A stretch of 8,240 nt of DNA from an uncultured Anaerocolumna sp. (GCA_937901695.1 CALDJN010000366.1:1-8240), one strand, 5' to 3'; positions 1 through 6,082 are shown, numbered from the stretch's first letter. Numbers and translations: made by a program. Notes: a model not told the origin generated them from the letters alone.

Positions 1-16
1 GCCGGAATCGAGGTTA

Positions 17-98
17 GGTTGAAAAAACATTGTTTTTTCAACCGGCAATTTGTGCGATGCACAAATCGCTATCGTTATTAAAAAGGTGCTAAGGCGCC
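17..98 (+). other. Three-hairpin cluster, repeat copy 1
   Basis: Hairpin A (17-43) has a perfect 12-bp stem, GGTTGAAAAAAC with its complement, around the loop ATT. Hairpin B (45-69) has an 11-position stem with one A/C mismatch around the loop GAT. Hairpin C (85-98) pairs GGTGC with GCGCC, including one T-G wobble, around the loop TAAG. None is followed by a run of T, so they do not look like intrinsic terminators. They may affect mRNA stability or processing between the upstream gene (presumably eutC) and eutL. Confidence 0.7.
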
Positions 99-111
99 GG
101 AATCGAGGTTA

Positions 112-191
112 GGTTGAAAAAACATTGTTTTTTCAACCGGCAATTTGTGCTGATGCACAAATCGCTGTTATTAAAATGGCGCTAAAGCGCC
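112..191 (+). other. Three-hairpin cluster, repeat copy 2
   Basis: This is the same fold as copy 1. Hairpin A (112-138) is identical. Hairpin B (140-165) has the same stem and a one-base-larger loop, TGAT. Hairpin C (178-191) pairs GGCGC with GCGCC around TAAA, replacing the wobble of copy 1 with a Watson-Crick pair. The copies differ almost only where pairing is kept, which hints that the RNA structure is retained. The last hairpin ends 15 bases before the eutL start. Confidence 0.7.
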
Positions 192-206
192 GGAATCGAG
201 GTTATT

Positions 207-863
207 ATGAAAAATGATAAATTACACCCAAATATTTTAGCGGTCCGGATAATCTCTAATGTGAGTCCGGATTTGGCTGAAAAGCTTTCTCTTGGAGAGC
301 GTCATAAGAGTATTGGTATTATTACAGCAGATAGTGACGATGTAACTTACACTGGTTTGGATGAGGCAACAAAGGCAGCAGATGTTGAGGTAGTTTATGC
401 CAGATCCTTATATGCCGGTGCTGCCAATGCAAATACAAAGCTAGCGGGAGAAGTAATCGGTATCTTGGCAGGTCCAAGTCCGGCAGAGGTCCGCAGTGGA
501 TTAAATGCATGTATTACATTTATGGAAAGTGATGCTTACTTTATTAGTGCAAATGATGATGATTCAATCGTTTATTATGCTCATACCGTATCAAGAACCG
601 GATCTTATCTATCAAAGATTGCTAATATTAAAGAAGGAGAAGCTCTTGCCTATGTAATTGCTCCTCCCCTGGAATCAATCTATGCTCTCGATGCAGCTAT
701 GAAAGCAGCAGATGTTCGATTATGTGAGTTTTATGGACCGCCTAGTGAAACAAACTTTGGCGGTGGACTATTAACAGGTTCTCAATCTGCCTGCTATGCG
801 GCCTGCAATGCATTTGCAGAAGCAGTAAGAAGTATAGCGGACCGACCAAAGGAATATCAGTAA
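207..863 (+). CDS. eutL: Ethanolamine microcompartment trimeric shell protein EutL
   Basis: EutL carries two permuted BMC domains and forms pseudohexameric trimers that tile the shell facets. In known structures its small pores bind ethanolamine and a large central pore can open and close. The 218 residues match the usual length (about 219). Recognisable family signatures are the acidic stretch DSDDVTY (42-48), VVYARSLYAGAA in the first half, VSRTGSYLS in the middle, and APPLES followed by PPSETN and LLTGSQSACYAACNAF in the second half. The ATG is chosen because GAGG lies eight bases upstream, in the last copy of the leader repeat, and because the N-terminus lines up with the family (NILAVRIISNV). 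The next gene starts one base after the stop, so translational coupling is likely. In enterobacterial eut operons eutL sits next to eutC and eutK, which matches this order. There is no sign of truncation. Confidence 0.97.
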   Translation: MKNDKLHPNILAVRIISNVSPDLAEKLSLGERHKSIGIITADSDDVTYTGLDEATKAADVEVVYARSLYAGAANANTKLAGEVIGILAGPSPAEVRSGLNACITFMESDAYFISANDDDSIVYYAHTVSRTGSYLSKIANIKEGEALAYVIAPPLESIYALDAAMKAADVRLCEFYGPPSETNFGGGLLTGSQSACYAACNAFAEAVRSIADRPKEYQ

Positions 864-864
864 G

Positions 865-1821
865 ATGGAAGCATTAGGGATGATTGAGGTTATGGGATTA
901 CCTCCTGCAATTGAAGGAGCAGATTCAGCGCTTAAGGCAGCAAATGTTGTCTTACTGGCGATAGCAAAAGCAGGTGGGGGAATCCTAACCGTAGAAATCA
1001 CCGGAGATGTTGGAGCAGTAACCGCTGCTGTAGATGCAGGCGCTGCGGCAGCAGAACGAGTGGGTACACTTCGAGCAAAACATGTCATACCGCACGTAGA
1101 TGAAAGCCTTGTTGGTAAAGTTTTATTGAAAGAAACAAAATTATTTTCACCAAAGAAAAAGTCAACATTACCTATGAATCAAAATGCTAATTTAAGATTC
1201 TCAAGTACTCGGGAAGATGGCGCTGGAATCCATAACGAGAAATCTGGAGTATTAATTGAAAATTCAGGAACTAAGAACGGCGAATTTGGAAATATGGGCA
1301 AAGAATCTCCATCTATGATTAACGAAAAGGAAGCTATAGAAGGTAATCCAAAAACTAAGAGTAAGGAACCAAAAACTGAGGAAGCAGAACCAAAAACTGA
1401 GAAAGCAGAAATAGAAACTGAGGAAACAGAACTAAAAACTGAGGAAGTAGAACCAAAAACTGAGAAAGCAGAACTAAAAACTGAGAAAGCAGAACCAAAA
1501 GCTGGGGAAACAGAACCAAAAACTGAGGAAACAGAACTAAAAGCTGAGGAAACAGAACTAAAAGCTGAGATAACAGAGGAAGGATCTGAGGAAACAGAAC
1601 CAAAATCTGAGAAAACAGAGCCAATATCTGAGAATACGGAAATAAAATCTGAGGAAACAGAACCAATAACCAATTATACAGTTACTGATTTAAAGAAAAA
1701 GAGTAATGATACTCTTCGAGCAATCTTACAAAGTCAAGGTGTGAAATTAACAGAGCTTCATAAGAGTGCAAAGAAGCAGGAATTAATACAAACTATTATG
1801 GCACAGCAAAATCGTAGATAA
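865..1821 (+). CDS. EutK-like BMC shell protein with heptapeptide-repeat tail and SAP/HeH-like C-terminal domain
   Basis: Residues 1 to about 92 are one complete BMC domain of EutM type: MEALGMIE start, pore loop GGG at 37-39, GDVGAV, AAAAERVG and the HVIP end. It should therefore assemble into shell hexamers. Residues about 93-167 form a Ser/Asn/Lys-rich linker. Residues 168-272 are 15 uninterrupted heptads of the type EPKTEET. Residues 273-318 (from VTDLKKK to the end) are basic and resemble the small SAP, HeH/LEM or Rho-N helical domains (LKKKS..TLRAILQSQGV..KKQELIQTI), many of which bind nucleic acid. A typical EutM is about 95 residues, so over 220 are extra. Enteric EutK, also encoded next to eutL, is likewise a BMC domain plus a C-terminal helix-turn-helix, so this looks like an analogue with a different end domain. 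The gene starts one base after eutL, with AAAGGA 12 bases upstream. The BMC call is firm; the end-domain assignment and any DNA or RNA binding are inference. Automatic annotation may name it eutM. Confidence 0.93.
   Translation: MEALGMIEVMGLPPAIEGADSALKAANVVLLAIAKAGGGILTVEITGDVGAVTAAVDAGAAAAERVGTLRAKHVIPHVDESLVGKVLLKETKLFSPKKKSTLPMNQNANLRFSSTREDGAGIHNEKSGVLIENSGTKNGEFGNMGKESPSMINEKEAIEGNPKTKSKEPKTEEAEPKTEKAEIETEETELKTEEVEPKTEKAELKTEKAEPKAGETEPKTEETELKAEETELKAEITEEGSEETEPKSEKTEPISENTEIKSEETEPITNYTVTDLKKKSNDTLRAILQSQGVKLTELHKSAKKQELIQTIMAQQNRR
1366..1680 (+). repeat. 15 tandem 21-bp units encoding acidic heptapeptides
   Basis: The array is in frame within the EutK-like gene and encodes residues 168-272. 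The consensus unit is roughly GAACCAAAAACTGAGGAAACA, read as EPKTEET. Position 2 of the heptad is Pro in eight units, Leu in four, Ile in two and Glu in one. Units toward the 3' end are more diverged, such as EEGSEET, EPISENT and EPITNYT. Frequent prolines and high charge argue against a coiled coil and for an extended, disordered spacer. Near-identical 21-bp units can gain or lose copies without breaking the frame. Confidence 0.95.
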
Positions 1822-1834
1822 AAGGAGACGGCAG

Positions 1835-3322
1835 ATGGAGTTACAAGAGAAAGATTTAATGTCAATACAAGAAGTCCGTATGCTTTTAAAAAAAGCTAAG
1901 GAAGCCCATAAGATACTAGCAACCTTCAATCAGGAACAAATTGACCGTATCATAAAGGCAATAGCAGAAGCATGTTTACAGAATGCAGAGCGTCTTGCAA
2001 AGATGGCAAATGAAGAAACCGGATTTGGTATCTGGCAGGATAAAGTAGTTAAAAATATTTTTGCTTCTATGGTAATTTATAATGCAATAAAGGATCAAAA
2101 AACAATCGGAATTCTTCGTGAGGATAAAGAAAAGCAAACTATGGACATTGGAATACCGGTAGGTATCATAGCAGGTATTATACCTTCCACAAATCCAACT
2201 TCAACAATTATGTACAAAAGCTTAATCTCAATTAAAGGTGGAAATTGTATCGTATTTTCACCACATCCAGGAGCAAAGAATTGTATTTTGGAAACAGTTA
2301 AGATTGTCAGTGAGGCAGCAGAAGCAGCAGGATGTCCTAAAGGCGCAATATCCTGTATTTCCATTCCAACTATGCAGGCGACTAATGAATTAATGAAACA
2401 TCCCAATACTAAACTTATCTTAGCGACTGGCGGCTATGCAATGGTGAAATCTGCTTACTCCTCCGGGACACCTGCTATCGGTGTTGGAGCTGGTAATGGA
2501 CCAGCATTTATTGATAAAACTGCAAATGTTAAATTAGCCGTAAAGCATATTATGGCTTCCAAAACATTTGATAATGGTACAATTTGTGCTTCCGAACAGT
2601 CTGTAATAGTGGAACGCTGCATGGAGCAGACTGTAAGAGAAGAATTAGCCGCCCAAGGTGGATTTTTCTTAAACGAAGAGGAATCTAAAAAGCTTGGACA
2701 TTTTATCCTACGCGCCAATGGAACGATGAATCCGCAAATTGTTGGAAAATCTGTAGCTCAAATTAGTAAACTTGCCGGGTTAACAGGTGTACCGGAATCT
2801 GCAAAAGTTTTAATTGCGAAAGAATCCAGGGTAGGAGATGATGCTCCATATTCCAGAGAAAAGTTAGCACCAATCCTAGCATTCTTTGTTGAGAATACAG
2901 TTGAAGATGTTATGGATAAAGTAGTAGAGATACTAAGCTTTGAGGGAATGGGACATACCTTTTCCATGCATTGTACTAACGAAGAGTTAATCAAACGTTT
3001 TGCTTTACGAGCACCTGCTTCCAGAATTTTAGTTAACACAATGGGTTCTCTTGGGGGCATAGGAGCGTCTACCAACCTTTTCCCAGCATTAACACTAGGC
3101 TGTGGTGCCGTTGGAGGAAGCTCTTCATCTAATAATATAGGGCCTATGGACTTAATTAATATAAAACGAGTAGCATTTGGTACAAAGGAATTGGAGGAGA
3201 TTAGAAAAGATTCTGCCAATCTCCTAAGTGATACCAAATCATCCTTTAGCAGTACAAACTGTAATGTTAATACAGAATTGGTAGAAGAGATTGTAAAAAG
3301 AATTATGAAACAATTAATATAA
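1835..3322 (+). CDS. eutE: Acetaldehyde dehydrogenase (CoA-acylating), EutE
   Basis: EutE converts acetaldehyde, NAD+ and CoA to acetyl-CoA and NADH inside the microcompartment. The aldehyde dehydrogenase fold is clear: IPVGIIAGIIPSTNPTST in the N-terminal cofactor region, GVGAGNGPAFID in the middle, and the catalytic motif FDNGTICASEQS with Cys251 as the expected nucleophile. Length is 495, slightly above the usual 465-490. GGAG sits seven bases before the ATG and the gene begins 13 bases after the previous stop. Enteric EutE carries its encapsulation helix at the N-terminus. Here the N-terminus runs quickly into the catalytic domain, while a Ser/Asn linker and an amphipathic helix (NTELVEEIVKRIMKQLI, 479-495) are added at the C-terminus. 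This probably targets the enzyme to the shell lumen, which is an inference from the helix pattern. Confidence 0.96.
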   Translation: MELQEKDLMSIQEVRMLLKKAKEAHKILATFNQEQIDRIIKAIAEACLQNAERLAKMANEETGFGIWQDKVVKNIFASMVIYNAIKDQKTIGILREDKEKQTMDIGIPVGIIAGIIPSTNPTSTIMYKSLISIKGGNCIVFSPHPGAKNCILETVKIVSEAAEAAGCPKGAISCISIPTMQATNELMKHPNTKLILATGGYAMVKSAYSSGTPAIGVGAGNGPAFIDKTANVKLAVKHIMASKTFDNGTICASEQSVIVERCMEQTVREELAAQGGFFLNEEESKKLGHFILRANGTMNPQIVGKSVAQISKLAGLTGVPESAKVLIAKESRVGDDAPYSREKLAPILAFFVENTVEDVMDKVVEILSFEGMGHTFSMHCTNEELIKRFALRAPASRILVNTMGSLGGIGASTNLFPALTLGCGAVGGSSSSNNIGPMDLINIKRVAFGTKELEEIRKDSANLLSDTKSSFSSTNCNVNTELVEEIVKRIMKQLI

Positions 3323-3333
3323 ATAATAAAATG

Positions 3334-3365
3334 TAGAATAATAGTATAGAGCCATAACTATTCTA
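3334..3365 (+). other. Weak imperfect hairpin before eutM
   Basis: ATAGT (3341-3345) can pair with ACTAT (3357-3361), and TAGA (3334-3337) with TCTA (3362-3365) across a three-base bulge. The stem is AT-only at most positions, so it is marginal. It lies in the 65-bp gap between eutE and the eutM start. No convincing promoter was seen there. Confidence 0.3.
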
Positions 3366-3373
3366 TGAATAAT

Positions 3374-3379
3374 AGGAGG
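3374..3379 (+). promoter_or_regulatory. Strong ribosome-binding site that decides the eutM start
   Basis: AGGAGG ends two bases before the first in-frame ATG (3382) and eight bases before the second ATG (3388). Only the second has normal spacing. It also gives an N-terminus closer to the family pattern, so 3388 is preferred. Confidence 0.8.
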
Positions 3380-3387
3380 AAATGAAT

Positions 3388-3678
3388 ATGTCTAATACAA
3401 ATGCTCTTGGTATGATTGAAACGAAAGGCTTAGTTGGAGCAATTGAAGCAGCAGATGCTATGGTAAAGGCAGCCAATGTAACTTTAATCGGTAAGGAACA
3501 GGTAGGCGGAGGTTTGGTAACTGTTATGGTGCGAGGTGATGTTGGTGCAGTGAAAGCAGCAACTGATGCAGGTGCATCAGCAGCAGAACGTGTCGGTGAA
3601 TTAATATCCGTCCATGTAATTCCAAGACCTCATACTGAGGTAGATGCAATTCTTCCTCATCCCCATACACAAGCATAA
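3388..3678 (+). CDS. eutM: Hexameric microcompartment shell protein EutM
   Basis: This is a single BMC domain of 96 residues, the usual size for EutM, the main hexagonal tile of the ethanolamine shell. Visible signatures are ALGMIETKGLVGAIEAADAM at the N-terminus, VKAANV with the edge lysine, the pore loop GGG at 40-42, RGDVGAVKAA, AAERVGEL and the closing HVIPRPH, followed by a short His-rich tail. The start at 3388 is preferred over 3382 because of ribosome-binding-site spacing. The gene is the second EutM-type domain in the locus, and unlike the EutK-like protein at 865-1821 it has no long tail. Its strong ribosome-binding site and the stable hairpin downstream at 3728-3754 fit a shell protein needed in large amounts. 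Confidence 0.97.
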   Translation: MSNTNALGMIETKGLVGAIEAADAMVKAANVTLIGKEQVGGGLVTVMVRGDVGAVKAATDAGASAAERVGELISVHVIPRPHTEVDAILPHPHTQA

Positions 3679-3727
3679 ATATTAACTTAAAACCAAAGAA
3701 ATGGAAACTTATTTATGATATGCCTTA

Positions 3728-3754
3728 ATTGTGCTGGGATATGCCCGGCACAAT
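3728..3754 (+). other. Strong 11-bp hairpin between eutM and eutT
   Basis: ATTGTGCTGGG (3728-3738) pairs with CCCGGCACAAT (3744-3754), with a single T-G wobble, around the five-base loop ATATG. It is much more GC-rich than its surroundings. There is no T-run on either side, so it is not a canonical intrinsic terminator. A plausible role is 3'-end protection or processing of the eutM message, or partial attenuation before eutT. It also argues against translation of eutT starting at the in-frame ATG at 3729. Confidence 0.75.
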
Positions 3755-3775
3755 AAACCAGGCAGATAAGATAAT

Positions 3776-3782
3776 GGTGAGG
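3776..3782 (+). promoter_or_regulatory. Ribosome-binding site that decides the eutT start
   Basis: GGTGAGG lies six bases before the ATG at 3789. The upstream in-frame ATG at 3729 lies inside the hairpin arm and has no such site. The 3789 start also places MALITEQD at the N-terminus, as expected for the family. Confidence 0.65.
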
Positions 3783-3788
3783 TTAGGA

Positions 3789-4589
3789 ATGGCGCTAATT
3801 ACAGAACAAGATATTCGAAAGATGATGAGTGATGGTCTTTTAAAGGAAAAGGGTGAATTCCATATGGGAAAGGATACCATATTAACTCCTTCCGCAAGAG
3901 CCTATCTATTGGAAAAAAACATTACACTCTCAGGAAGGGATTATCATGGCTCCGATACCTTAAACCGTGATAAGCCTAAGGTATCGGAAGATGAGCCAGA
4001 TACGAAGAATAAAAATCACTCTTTAGAAACACCGTCTGGATTTGATACAGTATTTGGTGTTCACCTGGAAAATAAACCTGAGCATATGACACATCTTAGG
4101 GGAAATTATTTAGTATTTAAAGATCATAAACGAATTATTCTTCGTGGTGCAATTGATTATTTGGAATCGGAAATCATAATTGCCCAGACTGTCTCCGAAG
4201 GTTTACAAATGCCTAAGCTAACCCAAGAGTTGGAAGAGGTGATTCGCTTTATACGCAAGCTGCTGCAATGTGAAGTTACAGGAAGAGAAGTGGGTGATTT
4301 TATGTTAGCCGGTTTGAATGAAAAAGATTTAAGAGAACAATCCTATCATCCAAGTAAATATTTTGGAATGAAGCATTTTCTTCCTACCTATCAGCACGGT
4401 GAGATGGCTGCCTATTTAAATAAGCTAAGAACACTTGCAAGAAAGACAGAAATAGTAGCATTTAAAGCGTTTAAAGCTGAAGACGGAACGGTAACCAGAG
4501 AGGATATCCTAAGAGCTTTTAATCGTTTATCCTCTTTCTTTTGGATTATGATGTTTAAATATCTAACAGGAAAATATAACGAATCATAG
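3789..4589 (+). CDS. eutT: Ethanolamine-type ATP:cob(I)alamin adenosyltransferase EutT
   Basis: EutT makes adenosylcobalamin, the cofactor of ethanolamine ammonia-lyase. From the ATG at 3789 the protein has 266 residues, matching the usual length of about 267. Landmarks are the N-terminal module ITEQD...TILTPSARAYL, the family motif KPEHMTHL followed by VFKDHKRIILRGAIDYLE, and a helical C-terminal half including LNKLRTLARKTE. An upstream in-frame ATG at 3729 would add 20 atypical residues and is rejected because of the hairpin and ribosome-binding-site evidence. The only cysteine is in LLQCEV, so the HX11CCX2C metal motif described for Salmonella EutT is absent. This suggests a metal-independent or differently bound form. 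The next gene starts 12 bases after the stop. Confidence 0.93.
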   Translation: MALITEQDIRKMMSDGLLKEKGEFHMGKDTILTPSARAYLLEKNITLSGRDYHGSDTLNRDKPKVSEDEPDTKNKNHSLETPSGFDTVFGVHLENKPEHMTHLRGNYLVFKDHKRIILRGAIDYLESEIIIAQTVSEGLQMPKLTQELEEVIRFIRKLLQCEVTGREVGDFMLAGLNEKDLREQSYHPSKYFGMKHFLPTYQHGEMAAYLNKLRTLARKTEIVAFKAFKAEDGTVTREDILRAFNRLSSFFWIMMFKYLTGKYNES

Positions 4590-4601
4590 AAAGTAGGAAG
4601 T

Positions 4602-5249
4602 ATGTTAGCACAAACAAATATTAATATAGATGCAATCGTTGACACAGTAATAAAGGAACTGAAAGAGCAGCTATTTATACTAATTGAAGCATCCGGCAGG
4701 CATGTTCACTTAAGTAGAGAAGATATTAACACACTTTTTGGAAATGATTATCAGCTTACTCCTGTTAAAGATTTGTCCCAGCCTGGTCAGTTTGCCTGTA
4801 AAGAGAGAGTTACGATTACAGGTCCAAAAAACTCTATTCAAAATGTAGTAGTTCTAGGTCCTGAAAGAAGTAAATCCCAGGTTGAGGTATCATTAACGGA
4901 TGCTACTACACTTGGAATTAAGGCGACCGTAAGACTTAGTGGTGATATTAAGGGAACTCCTGGAATTAAAATAACGAATCCGAATAATGGAGTGTCAATC
5001 GAAATAAAGGAAGGACTTATAGCTGCAAAGCGTCATATTCATGTGACGCCAGAAGATGCAAAACGTTTTCATATATCCAATGGCGACTCAGTAAAAGTTA
5101 AGATATTTGGAGAACGTCCAGTGATTTTAGAAGATGTGGATATACGAGTTGATAAGAATTTCAGTACTGCAATGCACATTGACTATGATGAAGCCAATGC
5201 CTGTGGTCTTACGAAAGATACTAAGGGTATGATTATAGTTGAAAAGTAG
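4602..5249 (+). CDS. pduL: PduL-type phosphate acetyltransferase of the ethanolamine microcompartment
   Basis: PduL-family enzymes convert acetyl-CoA and phosphate to acetyl phosphate and CoA. This recycles CoA inside the shell. The 215 residues form two related beta-barrel halves. The first carries GRHVHLS (His34, His36) and Glu95 in VEVSLTD; the second carries KRHIHVTPED (His145, His147) and MHID (His192). These correspond to the ligands of the two metal ions in the known PduL structure. The first 25 residues include a predicted amphipathic helix (IDAIVDTVIKELKEQL) typical of an encapsulation peptide. It replaces the unrelated EutD/Pta enzyme used by enteric eut operons, and databases may still call it eutD. 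It is in tight register with eutT upstream. Its last codons are duplicated in the following gap. Confidence 0.95.
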   Translation: MLAQTNINIDAIVDTVIKELKEQLFILIEASGRHVHLSREDINTLFGNDYQLTPVKDLSQPGQFACKERVTITGPKNSIQNVVVLGPERSKSQVEVSLTDATTLGIKATVRLSGDIKGTPGIKITNPNNGVSIEIKEGLIAAKRHIHVTPEDAKRFHISNGDSVKVKIFGERPVILEDVDIRVDKNFSTAMHIDYDEANACGLTKDTKGMIIVEK

Positions 5250-5329
5250 CATGCTCTTTAGGATGCTTACTTCTTCTTGTGGTTTTCAAAATATTTAGAT
5301 AGTTGAAAAGTAGCATGTCCTCTAGGATG
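5236..5329. repeat. Direct repeat of the pduL 3' end
   Basis: A 30-base segment covering the last pduL codons, its stop and the next bases (5236-5265) recurs at 5300-5329 with 27 of 30 positions the same. Both start with TAGTTGAAAAGTAGCATG and end with TAGGATG. The copies are 64 bp apart. This shows a local duplication in the 109-bp gap before the next gene. Confidence 0.85.
5244..5272 (+). other. Hairpin at the pduL stop codon
   Basis: AAGTAGCAT (5244-5252) pairs with ATGCTTACTT (5263-5272), with one bulged T, around a ten-base loop. The run TTCTTCTTGTGG follows, only moderately T-rich, so it could be a weak terminator or a processing site. The second copy of the repeat can form only a shorter, weaker stem. 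The eut genes downstream must still be expressed, so full termination here is unlikely. Confidence 0.45.
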
Positions 5330-5358
5330 TACCTTGGAATAAGAAAAGAGTTGAGTAA

Positions 5359-6081
5359 ATGTACGAAGATATAATTGAAGAAGTTATGAAAGAAGTTCTT
5401 CATCGGTTGTGCCCCCATGAAAGTACATGCATACACAAAAAAACCCTGCTAGTGTTATCGAATAAGCCTTATCCCCTTTCGGAGGCAATAACAAAAGAAT
5501 ATAATTTGTTAATTCCAGATATAGGTGCTTGCCAAAATGTAGTAGAGCTTCATAATTTGGTTTCTAGTGCAGAAGTAATTTTGGTTACATCTATCACAGG
5601 GAAACAATTAGCAAATCTGGCGCTTTTATGTGGCAATGGATATATGGAGGAAGCAATACCATTCGCCCTTTTACTTGGAAAAACAATCTTTGTGCTTGAG
5701 GAGGGACTAGAATACCGTTCCTATAAGGCAACTGCAAATAAAACATTTTATCGTAGGTTGTTAGAGTATGAGGAAAGTTTAAAACAATACGGTATTTATT
5801 TTACTTCAGAAAGCGCATTTACTTTTAGTGAAAAACAAGTAAAGCAAACAATGCTGGGAAAACAGCAAAGTGATAATAAAGGGAATACCTCTCTTACAAA
5901 GGTAACCCTTGAGGGGATAGAAGAACAGGTAGGTCTTAAGAAAAAACTCATTTTAGAAAAAGACTTAATGAATTTAAATATAAAATCACAAGCAGCGATA
6001 TGCATTGAAAAGGATAGTATCGTAACACCCAGTGCGCTGGATTATGCACGAGCACATCATATGCGATTTATTAAAATGTAA
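5359..6081 (+). CDS. Unassigned ethanolamine-operon protein with encapsulation-type helix and C-terminal TP-A module
   Basis: I recognise this only as the uncharacterised protein found in Firmicutes eut operons between the phosphotransacylase and eutN genes. From memory a TIGRFAM of hypothetical eut proteins covers it. It has 240 residues. Residues 1-17 (MYEDIIEEVMKEVLHRL) form an amphipathic helix like the encapsulation helices on PduL and EutE. Residues about 28-150 alternate hydrophobic strands and helices (KTLLVLSN, AEVILVTSITGKQLANLAL, KTIFVLEEGLEY), suggesting an alpha/beta fold. A charged linker follows. Residues about 195-240 (KLILEKDL through IVTPSALDYARAH) resemble the N-terminal module of EutT and of enteric EutQ. 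No catalytic motif is evident. The helix suggests it is a lumen protein. It overlaps nothing and ends 15 bases before eutN. Confidence 0.85.
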   Translation: MYEDIIEEVMKEVLHRLCPHESTCIHKKTLLVLSNKPYPLSEAITKEYNLLIPDIGACQNVVELHNLVSSAEVILVTSITGKQLANLALLCGNGYMEEAIPFALLLGKTIFVLEEGLEYRSYKATANKTFYRRLLEYEESLKQYGIYFTSESAFTFSEKQVKQTMLGKQQSDNKGNTSLTKVTLEGIEEQVGLKKKLILEKDLMNLNIKSQAAICIEKDSIVTPSALDYARAHHMRFIKM

Positions 6082-6082
6082 T

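Larger units (their letters stand above)
1..204. repeat. Tandem ~94-bp repeat (2 copies plus partial third) in the leader of eutL
   Basis: The 16-base string GCCGGAATCGAGGTTA occurs at 1-16, 96-111 and 189-204. It delimits two near-identical units of 95 and 93 bp (1-95 and 96-188). The third partial copy ends two bases before the eutL ATG and supplies its GAGG ribosome-binding site. Each full unit holds three inverted repeats, listed separately. The units differ only at a few positions. The array may extend left of the window. No open reading frame of note lies in this stretch. The sequence shows a tandem duplication of the eutL upstream region; any function is inference. Confidence 0.9.

Noticed and set aside
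17..165. EutV-type ANTAR dual hairpins or a cobalamin riboswitch in the leader
   Set aside because: The hairpin loops are three or four bases and lack the hexaloop pattern, no terminator overlaps, and no B12-box-like sequence was seen.
1..191. CRISPR array
   Set aside because: Only two full units, units and intervals are all near-identical, and there are no distinct spacers.
1179..1673. Long open frames on the minus strand across the heptad array
   Set aside because: They are low-complexity Ser/Val/Phe or Leu/Phe repeats caused by reading the 21-bp units backwards, with no family match.
3323..3387. Internal promoter before eutM
   Set aside because: AT-rich sequence gives TATAAT-like words, but no -35 and -10 pair at proper spacing was convincing.
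3729..3788. Longer eutT beginning at the ATG at 3729
   Set aside because: That ATG is inside the arm of the strong hairpin, lacks a ribosome-binding site, and would add 20 residues unlike the family. The ATG at 3789 has GGTGAGG six bases upstream and gives the expected length.
5250..5358. Intrinsic terminator after pduL
   Set aside because: The stem is short and bulged and the following T-run is interrupted; downstream genes belong to the same operon.
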